Of a DNA stretch of 64,000 nucleotides, positions 48,748 through 57,838 are shown piece by piece. Positions within the stretch are counted from its first letter, which is position 1, and every line of letters starts with the position of its first letter. Position numbers and translations under genes: made by a program. Source of the DNA: Amycolatopsis vancoresmycina (GTDB taxonomy: Bacteria > Actinomycetota > Actinomycetes > Mycobacteriales > Pseudonocardiaceae); the NCBI RefSeq assembly GCF_000716785.1, contig NZ_JNYY01000019.1:1-64000 (forward strand), given 5' to 3'. Under the pieces are notes generated by a model that ran no database searches, was not told the DNA's origin, and was given only the letters and a program-made list of their open reading frames with translations.

Positions 48748-49223
48748 AGCTCGACCTCGTCCTGCGGGAACTCCACCGCTCGGAGCGGGCGCTGGCCAAG
48801 GACCTGCTCAAGACGTCCGGCCGGCACCACGCCGAGCACGAGATCCACCACCTCGCCCGCGACCTGGCCGGCTGGTCGGCGGCGCACGTGCGGGACATCG
48901 CCCGCGCCGGCCGGGACCACGGCCTGGACCTCGGCGAGGACGTGCCCGGTCCCGGTCCGCTGGAGCCGGTGCGGACGGCACTGTCCGAGCTGGGCGGCCG
49001 CCGCCCGGAGCCGGGTGTGCTGCTGCTGGCGGACCTGCGCCGCCTGCACCGCCGCGCGGCGGGCGTGTCGCTCGACTGGGAGTTGCTGGCGCAGGGCGCG
49101 CAGGCGGCGAAGGAGCCCGGGCTGCTGGCGCTGGCGAGCCGCTGCCACCCGCAGACGCTGCGGCAGCTGAAGTGGGCGAACGCGATGCTGAAGGCGCTCT
49201 CGCCGCAGATCCTGACCAGCTAG
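48744..49223 (+). CDS. Small helical partner protein of the molybdopterin oxidoreductase
   Basis: 159 residues from ATG 48744, overlapping the oxidoreductase stop as ATGA. The first half has a dense His/Glu pattern (RELHRSERALAKDLLKTSGRHHAEHEIHHLARDLAGWSAAHVRDIA) reminiscent of a helical metal-binding bundle, ferritin- or hemerythrin-like; the second half is helical and basic. No signal or membrane segment. It could be an electron-transfer or assembly partner replacing the missing Fe-S cluster, but this is inference. Its stop is one base from the convergent LtrA gene. Confidence 0.78.
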   Translation: MKLDLVLRELHRSERALAKDLLKTSGRHHAEHEIHHLARDLAGWSAAHVRDIARAGRDHGLDLGEDVPGPGPLEPVRTALSELGGRRPEPGVLLLADLRRLHRRAAGVSLDWELLAQGAQAAKEPGLLALASRCHPQTLRQLKWANAMLKALSPQILTS

Positions 49224-49224
49224 G

Positions 49225-50484
49225 TCAGCCGTGACGGGCGGACCGGGAGCCCGACGGCGGAGCGGTGCGGTTGCGCAGGAAGGCCAGCGGGTTGTCGCCG
49301 AGGCTGTCGATGGCCCTTCGGCGCACGATCGTGCTGACCGCCGTCATCCCGACGCCCCAGACCGCGACCACCCCGACCACCGCGGGCGCGGGCAGGACGC
49401 GGCCGAGGTGGGCGAGGTTCACCGTGACCACCAGGGCGGCGATCCGGGCCGCCCGCTGGTACCAGCGGCCGGGCTCGGCCGAGAAGACGCGGGTGCCCGC
49501 GATGTAGACCGTCAGGCCCGCGGTGAGCAGCCAGGCCGACGCGGCCGGCGGGGACTCGTGCAGCGAAAGGTTCACCCCGGCCGCGATGAGCAGCAGCGCG
49601 AACGCCGGTGTCAGGTGACCGCCCGCGTACAGCGAATAGGCGAGCGCCGGGTTGCCGCCGGAGAGGCCGAGCATCTTCTCGGAGAGCTCCGCGGCGGAGG
49701 TGAAGTACAGCCACCACAGCGCGCCGGCGAGGACCAGTCCGCCGACCATGGCCGCCCAGTAGGCGAAGTCGTCGGCCGGGCGTTCGAGCGCTGCCGTGCC
49801 GACCGTGATCACCAGCTCGCCGAGCAGCAGGATCATGAACAGCCCGAAGCGTTCGGCGAGGTGGCCGGAGTCGACGGCCAGGTTCGGGTCGCGCGGCCCG
49901 TCGAACATCGCCTGCCGCCGCTCCCGGGCGGTCGTCCGTTCCCCGCGGTGCCGGTGCCGGCCGCCGAGGAGCAGGAACCCGGCCTCCTGGATCAGCGCGA
50001 ACGCCCAGATCCCCCAGCCGTTGGGCACCACCGCCGACACCGCGAAGAGGACCGCGGAGATCGCGTACCCCGTGCTGATCCGGCGCTGGTCGAGCCCGGG
50101 CCGCACCGGCCACCGGTGGGCGGCCGCCAGGAGCACGCGGACGGCGGCCATGGCCGCCACGAAGACCGTGGGGTGCCCGTCGAAGACGTGGTGCACCTGG
50201 GTGGCGGCGATCGCGCACGGGATGGTGCCCGCCAGCACGAACAGCCGGTCGGCCGGGCGGCTGTCGTCCCCGCGGCGGTTGTAGAGCACCGCGAAGCCGA
50301 TCCACGTCCACCACAGCGTCGCGAACAGCCCCAGCGCGCCGGCGATGCGGGCCCAGTGCGGGTCCGCCACGATGCTGTGCGCCACCTGGCCCACCGCGAA
50401 CACGAAGACCAGGTCGAAGTACAGCTCCACCCAGCCGACCCGCTTGCCGTGCGCGGCGCCGGTCTCCAGGTCCACATCGGTCAC
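49225..50484 (-). CDS. Low temperature requirement A (LtrA) family membrane protein
   Basis: 419 residues from GTG 50482-50484 with about 10 membrane helices. The family signature WVELYFDLVFVFAVGQVAH is near the N-terminus, and AERFGLFMILLLGELVITVG near the centre, matching LtrA. The function of LtrA proteins is not established; Listeria mutants have reduced growth at low temperature. It converges on the molybdopterin oxidoreductase operon and diverges from the conservon operon, transcribed alone. Confidence 0.9.
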   Translation of the reverse strand: MTDVDLETGAAHGKRVGWVELYFDLVFVFAVGQVAHSIVADPHWARIAGALGLFATLWWTWIGFAVLYNRRGDDSRPADRLFVLAGTIPCAIAATQVHHVFDGHPTVFVAAMAAVRVLLAAAHRWPVRPGLDQRRISTGYAISAVLFAVSAVVPNGWGIWAFALIQEAGFLLLGGRHRHRGERTTARERRQAMFDGPRDPNLAVDSGHLAERFGLFMILLLGELVITVGTAALERPADDFAYWAAMVGGLVLAGALWWLYFTSAAELSEKMLGLSGGNPALAYSLYAGGHLTPAFALLLIAAGVNLSLHESPPAASAWLLTAGLTVYIAGTRVFSAEPGRWYQRAARIAALVVTVNLAHLGRVLPAPAVVGVVAVWGVGMTAVSTIVRRRAIDSLGDNPLAFLRNRTAPPSGSRSARHG

Positions 50485-50883
50485 GGCGGGGATTCTGCCG
50501 CACCGCGGGCCCGGGATGCCCACCCGGGCCGGGCGGGAATTAATAACCCACCATTCGAACAATGGCGGAATCGGCCCCGGTTGCCGCTGTCGGTAATTCT
50601 GCCGCCGCGGTAACCCGGCGCGGGTTAACCCGTCGGTAGGGCCCGGAGCTGCGCGAACGTGCTTGAACAGTGTGCAAGCTGCGACCATCGGAACACAATC
50701 AGTGAGCCGCTGAAACAATTCGAACCCCGCGCTCGGAAACGCCGCCGCGCAGGGTTGACAAGGACGCCGGGCGTGATGTCTTCTGCTGGTCGGCCTGATC
50801 AACGCCACGTCACTGGGGATCCGCGTCCTGTCCGAGTTCGACGTCAGCCGTGCGCACGCGGCTGGGAATCGAGCGATTCCGCC
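50485..50883. other. Intergenic region upstream of the conservon operon
   Basis: 399 bp without a gene between the divergent LtrA gene and the sensor kinase. It holds a perfect inverted repeat CCATT-CGAAC-AATGG at 50551-50565 and a consensus -35 box TTGACA at 50755-50760. A weak -10 candidate lies about 16 bases further. If used, the leader before the kinase ATG at 50884 would be about 95 bases. Confidence 0.5.
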
Positions 50884-53487
50884 ATGCACGAAAGCAGATC
50901 CACGCCCCGCCGTCCGGCGGACGCCGCGTGGTGGCCGGCGCACTGGAGCGTCCGCACCAGGATCAGCGTCGTCCTGCTGCTGCCGGTCCTGGTCGCGGTG
51001 GCGCTCGCGGAAATCCGGATCCAGGGCGAACTCGACCGGGCGACGGCGCTCAGCGCGGCCCGCGACCGGCTGCCGGTGCTGCACGACACGATCGACCTGA
51101 CCGCGTCGCTGGGCCAGGAGATGGTCGCCGCGGTCGCGGTCCCGGCGGGTGCGCCGGACACGCTGACCGCGGCGGTCGACGCGAAGGTGGCCGCGATCCA
51201 GCGCGACGCCGGTTTCGCGCCGCTGCCCGCCGACACCGGCCGGGCGCTCAACACCGCGCTGGGCAAGCTCGCCGGGATCCGCGCGGCCGGCGCCGGCGGC
51301 GGCGACGTCCGCACGAAAGCCGCCGGCTACAACGACATCATCAGCACACTGGGCGACCTCGTGCCCGCGATCGTCCCGGCGGGCGACGGCAGCGCGGAGA
51401 CCACCCGGCTGCTGGTGCACCTGCGTGGCGAACTGGCCACCGAAGAGACCTACCGGCGGGCCGCGCAGACCAGCCCCGACGACGCTTCGCTGCGCCCGGC
51501 CGTCATCCGGACCGCCGCCGAGCAGGAGGTCCTCGCCGAGCAGGTCGAGCACCAGCTGAGCGGCGCCCGGCTGGCGAAGTTCACCGCCGCGACCGGCGCC
51601 GCCGACCGCAGGCTCGACGCCCTGCAGGAACCGGGCGGCGGCCGCCCGCTCGCGTCGCTGCTGCCCTCGATCACCGCCGAGGCCGCCGGGGTCACCGGCG
51701 TGCTGGACGACGTCGCGGCGCAGCTGGCGGCGAACGTGGCGGCGGCGGCCGACGACGCGAGGTCGGACTCGCTGCGCGACACGGCGCTGGTCCTCGGGGC
51801 GCTGCTCGGCGCGCTCGCGATCGCGCTGCTGGTGGTGCGGTCGCTGGTCACGCCGGTGCGCCGGCTGCGCGCGGCCGCCCTGCGCGCGGCGAACGAGCAG
51901 CTCCCGGAGACCGTCAAGCAGGTCCGGGAGGGCCACGACGTCGACTGGCGCGCGGTGCCGGACTCCGGGATCCGGACGGAGGAGGAGATCGGGCAGCTGG
52001 CCCGCGCGTTCGACGACATGCACCGCCAGGCGGTCCGGCTCGCCGTCGAGCAGGCCGAGCTGCGCAAGCAGGTCAGCGAGATGTTCATGACGCTGTCGCG
52101 GCGCAGCCAGTCGCTGGTCGAGCAGCAGCTGTCGATCATCGAGGACCTGGAGGCGGGGGAGCAGAACCCGCGGCGGCTGGACGAGCTGTTCCGCATCGAC
52201 CACATCGCGACCCGCCTGCGCCGCAACGGCGAGAACCTGCACGTCCTGGCGGGCGGCCGCCCGGTCCGCCACGGCCGCGAACCGGTCCCGGCGCGCGACC
52301 TGCTGCGTGCGGCGACGTCGGAGGTCAAGGACTACCGGCGGGTGGCGCTGGGCAACGCGCCCCGCGGCTCGGTCCAGCCGGAGGCGGCGGCGGACGTGGT
52401 GCACATCCTCGCGGAGCTGCTGGAGAACGCGACGCGGTTCTCCCCGCCGGAGCACAAGGTGGCCCTGACGGCCGACCGCGGCGCGGACGGCGGCCTGCTG
52501 ATCGAGGTGGTCGACCAGGGCCTTGGCATGACGCCGCAGGAGCTGACGACGGTGAACGACCGGCTGGCGGCGGCCGGCACGGTGGGCCCGGAGACGACCC
52601 GCCGGATGGGACTGTTCGTGGTGGGCAGGCTCGCGGCCCTGCACGGGGTGACGGTCCGCCTGCGCGCAACCGGAACGGCGGCCCGCCACGCGGGGGTGAC
52701 GGCGAGCGTCCACGTCCCGGGAGCGCTGGTGCTGGCGGACCTGGCCCGCCCGATCGGCGCAGGCCGCCCGGCGGCGCGCAACGGCCACACGCGGACGCCG
52801 GAGGTCCCGGCGCAGGCGTCGACGCCGATCTTCGAGCAGGTGGTGACGAGCTGGTTCACCGAGCCGTCGGCCAAGCCGGTGGCCCGGCGGAACGGGGCGG
52901 CGCCGAAGGTTGGGACGCCGGTGGAGTGGCCGCCCGAGCCCGAGCCCGAGCCCGAGTCCGAGCCCGCCGGCCAGGTCACGCGCATCGAGCCGGTGGGCGA
53001 GACTTCCGGCACCCACTGGGCAGTCCCGGCGGACACAGCAGAAACTGCGGCGCCCGCCGATCCCGTGAGCTGGCCCGGCCTCGCCGAAACCCCTCCACCA
53101 CACCGAGCCGCCGAGGCCGAGCCCTCCGCCGAAAGGCCGGGTCAGGCCGAGCTCGCCGCCGCACCGCCGGTTCAAGCCGAAACCACCGTCGTCGGCAGCT
53201 GGGACACCCCCGCCGACCGCACGCGGCAAGCCGCCGAAAGCGCTCTCCGGCCCGCCGCCGCGCAGCGGCTCACCGAGGCCGGGCTGCCCACCCGGCGGCC
53301 CGGGGCGCAGCTCGCGCCCGGTGCGGTCGTCCCGCGCGTGCGGGAACAGGCCGGTGGGGCGCCGTTCCGCGATGCCGCCGCCGTGCGCAGCAGTCTCTCC
53401 CGCCACTACCAGGGCATGCGCGCGGCCCGGCGGGAAACCGCCGCCCGCGCCGGGGAATCCGGAAAGGACGAAGGGGATCCGCGATGA
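50884..53487 (+). CDS. Nitrate/nitrite-sensing (NIT) domain histidine kinase, CvnA-like
   Basis: 867 residues from ATG 50884. A membrane helix (VRTRISVVLLLPVLVAVALAEIRI) precedes an extracytoplasmic NIT domain (about 55-295), a second helix (ALVLGALLGALAIALLVVRSLV), a HAMP segment, and a histidine-kinase ATPase with N-box LAELLENATRFSPP and G box VVDQGLGM; the phosphoacceptor His is not evident, as in conservon CvnA proteins. A Pro/Glu-rich tail of about 200 residues with a PEPEPEPESEP run follows. It is the first gene of a conservon-like operon; the next gene overlaps its end (ATGA). Confidence 0.92.
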   Translation: MHESRSTPRRPADAAWWPAHWSVRTRISVVLLLPVLVAVALAEIRIQGELDRATALSAARDRLPVLHDTIDLTASLGQEMVAAVAVPAGAPDTLTAAVDAKVAAIQRDAGFAPLPADTGRALNTALGKLAGIRAAGAGGGDVRTKAAGYNDIISTLGDLVPAIVPAGDGSAETTRLLVHLRGELATEETYRRAAQTSPDDASLRPAVIRTAAEQEVLAEQVEHQLSGARLAKFTAATGAADRRLDALQEPGGGRPLASLLPSITAEAAGVTGVLDDVAAQLAANVAAAADDARSDSLRDTALVLGALLGALAIALLVVRSLVTPVRRLRAAALRAANEQLPETVKQVREGHDVDWRAVPDSGIRTEEEIGQLARAFDDMHRQAVRLAVEQAELRKQVSEMFMTLSRRSQSLVEQQLSIIEDLEAGEQNPRRLDELFRIDHIATRLRRNGENLHVLAGGRPVRHGREPVPARDLLRAATSEVKDYRRVALGNAPRGSVQPEAAADVVHILAELLENATRFSPPEHKVALTADRGADGGLLIEVVDQGLGMTPQELTTVNDRLAAAGTVGPETTRRMGLFVVGRLAALHGVTVRLRATGTAARHAGVTASVHVPGALVLADLARPIGAGRPAARNGHTRTPEVPAQASTPIFEQVVTSWFTEPSAKPVARRNGAAPKVGTPVEWPPEPEPEPESEPAGQVTRIEPVGETSGTHWAVPADTAETAAPADPVSWPGLAETPPPHRAAEAEPSAERPGQAELAAAPPVQAETTVVGSWDTPADRTRQAAESALRPAAAQRLTEAGLPTRRPGAQLAPGAVVPRVREQAGGAPFRDAAAVRSSLSRHYQGMRAARRETAARAGESGKDEGDPR

Positions 53488-53978
53488 CGGAACTGCACGC
53501 CCGCCGCTCCGAGGCGCCGGCCCGGTCGCTCGGCGGGACACTGGCCGTGCCCGGTTCCGCCGTGCCGCCCGAACGGACGGCGACGCTGAACTGGCTGGTC
53601 AACGGGTTCGTCCAGGACGTGTCGGGGATCGCGCACGCCGTGCTGGTCTCCGCCGACGGCCTGCTCGTGGCCGCCGACGACACCCTGCCCCGCGAGCGCG
53701 CCGACCAGCTCGCGGCCATCGCGGCCGGGCTGTCCAGCCTGTCGCTGGGTACCGCCGAGCTGTTCACCGCCGGGCGGGTGGTGCAGTCGGTGATCGAAAT
53801 GGAGCAGGGGTTCCTGCTGCTGATGAGCGTCGGCGACGGCTCGAACCTCGTCGTGCTCGCCTCGACCGGCTGCGACATCGGGCTGGTCGGCTACGAGATG
53901 ACGATGCTGGTCGAGCGGGTGGGGCAGAAGGTCGACGTGCCCGCGCGCGAGATACCGGTGGCCCAGGACCACCGGTGA
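53484..53978 (+). CDS. Roadblock/LC7 domain protein, CvnB-like
   Basis: 164 residues from ATG 53484, overlapping the kinase stop (ATGA). After an unstructured N-terminus (to about 33) comes a roadblock fold: LNWLVNGFVQDVSGIAHAVLVSADGLLVAADDTLPRERADQLAAIAAGLSSLSLGTAELF and GFLLLMSVGDGSNLVVLAST. In conservons, CvnB binds the GTPase CvnD and modulates its nucleotide state. Here no GTPase gene follows, so its partner may be encoded elsewhere. Confidence 0.93.
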   Translation: MTELHARRSEAPARSLGGTLAVPGSAVPPERTATLNWLVNGFVQDVSGIAHAVLVSADGLLVAADDTLPRERADQLAAIAAGLSSLSLGTAELFTAGRVVQSVIEMEQGFLLLMSVGDGSNLVVLASTGCDIGLVGYEMTMLVERVGQKVDVPAREIPVAQDHR

Positions 53979-54355
53979 TCGACGACGCGCCGGGGGGCGA
54001 GCCGCGCCGCAGCGCGGCACTGGCCCGCCCCTACGCGTGGACCGAAGGCCGGACGGCGCCGGCGGTCGAGATCGCCGTCGAAGCGCTGGTCGAGACCACG
54101 GCGGCGGGCCGGGCCGAAGCCGGCTACCTGACGTCGAGCGCGCAGGCGGAGATCCTCGAGCTGTGCCTCCGGCCGCGGTCGCTGATGGAGATCGCCGCGC
54201 TGCTGGCGCTGCCGCTCGGGGTGGTCCGCGTGCTCGTGGCGGACCTGATGGAGGACACCCTGGTGATCGTCCGCGACACGCTGTCGGACACCGCCACCTG
54301 GGACGAGCGCCACGACCTGATGGAACGCGTGCTGCACGGGCTGCGCGACCTGTAG
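53975..54355 (+). CDS. DUF742 protein, CvnC-like
   Basis: 126 residues from GTG 53975, overlapping the roadblock gene stop (GTGA). It contains RPYAWTEGRT, and the DUF742 core EALVETTAAGRAEAGYLTSSAQAEILELCLRPRSLMEIAALLALPLGVVRVLVADLMEDTLVIV, a winged-helix-like fold. In conservons CvnC acts with CvnB and CvnD in signalling; its exact task is not known. The next gene begins 18 bp later and is an MHYT membrane protein, not the expected GTPase. Confidence 0.92.
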   Translation: MIDDAPGGEPRRSAALARPYAWTEGRTAPAVEIAVEALVETTAAGRAEAGYLTSSAQAEILELCLRPRSLMEIAALLALPLGVVRVLVADLMEDTLVIVRDTLSDTATWDERHDLMERVLHGLRDL

Positions 54356-54373
54356 CCCCGGGAAGGACTCGAC

Positions 54374-55129
54374 ATGGAACACTTCGCGCTGGGGCACTGG
54401 CTGCTCGTGCTGGCGTACCTGACGTCGGTGGTCGGCTGCGCGCTCGGCCTGGCGTGCGCGGTGCAGGCCCGGTACGCGGCCGACGCCCGCCACCGCCTGC
54501 GGTGGCTGGTGCTGGCGGCGGTCTCGATCGGCGGCGTCGGCATCTGGCTGATGCACTTCGTCGCGATGCTCGGCTTCAGCACCCCGGGCATGCCGGTCCG
54601 CTACGACATCTTCCGCACGGTGCTGTCGGCGGTCCTGTCGGTGTCGGCGGTGTTCGCGGGGCTGCTGGTGGTCGGCGGCCGCGCGAAGTTCGGCTGGTGG
54701 CGCCTCGCGCTCGGCGGCGTGGTCACCGGCCTGGCGGTGAACGTCATGCACTACACGGGAATGTCGGCGCTGAGGGTGAAGGGCGACTTCGGCTACGACG
54801 GCGGCCTGGTGGCGCTGTCGGTGGTGATCGCGGTGGTGGCGGCGACGGCGGCGCTGTGGTTCGCGGTCTTCCTGGACCGGCTGTCGTTGCGGCTGCTGGC
54901 GGGGTTCGTGATGGGCGCGGCGGTGACGGGCATGCACTACACGGGCATGGCGGCGGTCCGGATGAACATGGACATGAACGCCCAGGACCCGGCCGGGGTG
55001 GAGGTGTTTTCCTTCCTGTTCCCGGTGTTCGTGGTGGCGGCGATCGCGATGGCGGTCCCGCTGTGCGCGGTGCTGCTGGCCCCGGCGGTTTCGCCGAAGG
55101 CCACCGCGGAAGACGTCGTCGCGGTGTGA
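54374..55129 (+). CDS. MHYT-domain membrane sensor protein
   Basis: 251 residues from ATG 54374 with a GGAAGGA site. Seven hydrophobic helices carry the MHYT motifs GIWLMHFVAML, LAVNVMHYTGMSAL and VTGMHYTGMAAV; conserved Met and His in these motifs are proposed to bind copper and sense O2, CO or NO. No GGDEF, EAL or kinase domain is attached, so it is a stand-alone sensory membrane unit. It takes the place of the GTPase (CvnD) expected at the end of a conservon operon. Confidence 0.92.
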   Translation: MEHFALGHWLLVLAYLTSVVGCALGLACAVQARYAADARHRLRWLVLAAVSIGGVGIWLMHFVAMLGFSTPGMPVRYDIFRTVLSAVLSVSAVFAGLLVVGGRAKFGWWRLALGGVVTGLAVNVMHYTGMSALRVKGDFGYDGGLVALSVVIAVVAATAALWFAVFLDRLSLRLLAGFVMGAAVTGMHYTGMAAVRMNMDMNAQDPAGVEVFSFLFPVFVVAAIAMAVPLCAVLLAPAVSPKATAEDVVAV

Positions 55130-55130
55130 A

Positions 55131-55161
55131 ACGGCCCGCGGGGAGCACCCCCGCGGGCCGT
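55131..55161. terminator. Bidirectional terminator
   Basis: A perfect 13-bp stem (55131-55143 with 55149-55161) with a 5-base loop lies between the convergent MHYT gene and the secreted-protein gene at 55174. Confidence 0.85.
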
Positions 55162-55173
55162 CACTTCACCTCC

Positions 55174-57555
55174 TCACAGGCTGCACAGCAACGAACACGC
55201 CTTCGCCGCCGACCAGTCCGTTGTGGACGGAGGGGTGCCCGGCGGGACGTTCACCGGCACGTAACTCACCTTCGCCTTGTTGGTGATCGGGAACAGGTTC
55301 AACAGGGCGTACGTCGCGCAGTACACCTGTTTCGTCTCGCCCGCCTGCAGCGTGAACGGGCCTGTCTGGCACGACGGCTCCACCGTGTCCACCACCTGCG
55401 CCGACGTGATGCCCACCGGACCCTGGTTCGTCACCGTGATCCGCCAGTACGCCGAGGCCGCGAGCACCCCGAGCAGGCCCACCGGGGCCTGTTTCGCCCA
55501 CGGACCGGCACCGCCCGGGCCGCAGTCGGCCGGGTGGATCGCCGTGCAGATCTCCTTCTCCACGGTCACCTTCGGCGTGCACGACGCGCCCGGCGCCACC
55601 GGGAGCGTCACCGTGTTGGAACTGAACGAACCCGTCGAGTCCGTGCCCGTCGCCGTGTTCGCCACCGAGGTCACCGTGCAGTCCGCCGAGATCGTCGTGC
55701 GGAAGCACAGCTGCGGGGCGTCGCCCGTGAAATCGACCACCAGCGAGCCGCTGAAGCCGGTTCCGGAGTGCAGGACCAGCGTTGTCGTCACCGTGATCGA
55801 CGGGTGCGCCGCCACCGGCACGCCGGTCAGGTCGACCGAGCCGTCCGGGGCGAAGCCCGGGGTCGGCACCACGGCCCCGTCCTGGTCGACCACCGTCACG
55901 CGGGACGCGGCGAAGTCGACGTTCGCCGGGTCGACGCCCGTCAGCCGGGCCGACGTGTAGCCCTGGACGTGTGAGCCTCCGTCGCAGTAGAAGTCACCCG
56001 GACGCAGGGTCACCTGCCCGCCGGAGCGGACGCACGGCGTCGCGCCGGTGGCCGGGTCCATCGAGAACAGGATGCCGGCGTCGCCCAGGCCGATCAGGCA
56101 GCCCGACGGCGGGTCGTACGCGTAGCCGTAGTCCCGCGTGGCGCCGCCGTTCACCGACGGGTGGGTGATCCGTGCGGGCAGTCCCGCGCACGGCGCGCCC
56201 GTCGTCCAGTCGTGGCACACGGCCGCCCCCGCGATCCCGCCGTTCCAGACCGGGAGGTAGCTGCGCAGGTGACCGCCCGGATCGGTGACGACCTCCGGGT
56301 CGAAGACGTACGTCCCGTTCGGCAGCGCGGCCGCGCCCGGCGGGGCGGGCAGGGCCGAGCCGTCGAGGGCGTAGCACGTGGTGACGTTGGTGCCGCCGGT
56401 CGTCGACGCGCACGCGCCCACCGGGGCACCGGTCGTGCCGAACGCCGTGTAGGCGTTGTAGTTGTAGTTGCCCGCCGGTCCCGTCGGCCGCGAAGCGGCC
56501 CAGCCGGCGCACGCGGTGGCCGTCGCCGGGTCGAAGCAGCCCAGCGACGGCTGCTGCGCGACGCCCGGGTTCGAGGTCGACGCGAACACCTTGCCCGCCA
56601 CCGGGGTCACCGAGCCGTAGACGTACGGCTGGTTGGCGGCCGGCACGATCGGCGCGAACGGCTGGCCGCCGCAGGCGCTCTGCGTCGTGATGGTCCAGCA
56701 GGTCACCGCGCCGCTGCTGACCAGGCCGTAGAGGTTGCCGCCGGTTTCCGCGAACCCGGTGATGCTGGTCACCGGCGGCGACCCGCCGGTGGCGGCCAGC
56801 GGCCAGTACCCGCAGTTGGCCGCGGCGGCCATGTCGAGGCAGGCCACGCCGACGGACGCCGCCGTGACGGCGGGGTAGTAGACCTTCCCGGGCGTGCCGG
56901 GGTCGCGGACGTACTGCGAGACCATGGTGCTGGCGATGTCCCCGGCCCCCAGGGTGCCGAGCGGGCCGGGCGCGGTGTTGAGCACCTTCGGCCACGGGCC
57001 GCCCGGGCACCGCGCGCCGGTGGCGAGGTCGGTGCAGACCACCTTCGGCGAGGTGGCCCCCAGGTGGTGGTAGATGTTCCAGCCCTGCAGCGCGCCGCCC
57101 GGGGTGCGGTACAGGATCGGCGAGAAGCCGTCGCCGCCGGTGGCGGTGGTGACCGCCTGCACGGGCGGGGTGAGGGCGCCGGAGAGCTGCGTCGAGTCCG
57201 GGCCGGCGGCCGGGTTCGTCGCGCGGACCGCGGTCACGCCGGACGCCGGTTCGGTGCCGGTGAACGTGCTGCCGTCGGTGGACCACTCCGGTGTCCAGCC
57301 GGGTGGCGCGTGCAGCGAACCGGGCTGGTAGGCCTGGCCCGCCCCGACGGCGTCGGTGATGGTGGCGGCGCCGGTCGTGGTGGCGTGGTCGTCGTAGCCG
57401 ATCACCCAGTTCGCGGTGGCGCCGTGGGAACCGGCGCCCTGCACGGACTTCGTCAGCGCGGACACCGGGGCGGGGTCGGCGGCCGCGGGCAGCGGGACGG
57501 CGGCGGCCACCGTGAGCACCAGGGGCAGGACTGTCCCCAGCATGCGTCTTCGCAT
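55174..57555 (-). CDS. Large secreted Cys-rich protein with DUF11-like C-terminus
   Basis: 793 residues from ATG 57553-57555 with a GAGGAC site. A Sec signal (MRRRMLGTVLPLVLTVAAAVPLPAAA) leads to a beta-rich domain (VSALTKSVQGAGSHGATANWVIGYDDHATTTGAATITDAVG) of the type often seen at DUF11 repeats, then a propeller-like Cys-rich region (TDLATGARCPGGPWP, CFDPATATACAGW, CHDWTTGAPCAGL, CYALDGS) and a final DUF11-like domain (YWRITVTNQGPVGITSAQVVDTV). The repeated Cys pairs suggest disulphide-stapled blades. No catalytic motif is visible; it may be a surface adhesin or structural protein. Confidence 0.85.
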   Translation of the reverse strand: MRRRMLGTVLPLVLTVAAAVPLPAAADPAPVSALTKSVQGAGSHGATANWVIGYDDHATTTGAATITDAVGAGQAYQPGSLHAPPGWTPEWSTDGSTFTGTEPASGVTAVRATNPAAGPDSTQLSGALTPPVQAVTTATGGDGFSPILYRTPGGALQGWNIYHHLGATSPKVVCTDLATGARCPGGPWPKVLNTAPGPLGTLGAGDIASTMVSQYVRDPGTPGKVYYPAVTAASVGVACLDMAAAANCGYWPLAATGGSPPVTSITGFAETGGNLYGLVSSGAVTCWTITTQSACGGQPFAPIVPAANQPYVYGSVTPVAGKVFASTSNPGVAQQPSLGCFDPATATACAGWAASRPTGPAGNYNYNAYTAFGTTGAPVGACASTTGGTNVTTCYALDGSALPAPPGAAALPNGTYVFDPEVVTDPGGHLRSYLPVWNGGIAGAAVCHDWTTGAPCAGLPARITHPSVNGGATRDYGYAYDPPSGCLIGLGDAGILFSMDPATGATPCVRSGGQVTLRPGDFYCDGGSHVQGYTSARLTGVDPANVDFAASRVTVVDQDGAVVPTPGFAPDGSVDLTGVPVAAHPSITVTTTLVLHSGTGFSGSLVVDFTGDAPQLCFRTTISADCTVTSVANTATGTDSTGSFSSNTVTLPVAPGASCTPKVTVEKEICTAIHPADCGPGGAGPWAKQAPVGLLGVLAASAYWRITVTNQGPVGITSAQVVDTVEPSCQTGPFTLQAGETKQVYCATYALLNLFPITNKAKVSYVPVNVPPGTPPSTTDWSAAKACSLLCSL

Positions 57556-57582
57556 GGTCGGTCCTCGATTCTCGGGAATGCG

Positions 57583-57599
57583 CGGGAAACGATTTCCCG
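57583..57599. promoter_or_regulatory. Palindrome upstream of the secreted-protein gene
   Basis: CGGGAAA-CGA-TTTCCCG, a perfect 7-3-7 inverted repeat 28 bp before the start of the 793-residue protein. It sits in the 283-bp gap up to 57838, which is otherwise empty apart from a hairpin-free A/T-rich stretch. LacI-type operators have similar form, but no such regulator is nearby. Confidence 0.4.
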
Positions 57600-57838
57600 G
57601 CCGAAGGAAAATCCTATGCCGCGTGGCCGACGTGGTTGAAGAGTTCTCACCCGGGCGCCGAAAAGGCGATGCGAACAGCGCAATTCGATGGTGTTTCACC
57701 GGGCTGGGCACGTGCCGTGACGACGGGGTTTTCCGGTAGGCGTCACCCGGATGCCGGTCTCGCCTCACTCGTTCGGGTAACGAGGGGAGGCTAAGAACCC
57801 GCGTTTCCGGCCCTCGGTGAAGATTTATTTACCGGGAA

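Noticed and set aside
57556..57838. A gene in the gap between the GntR regulator and the secreted protein
   Set aside because: No frame has a start with ribosome-binding site and sensible composition.
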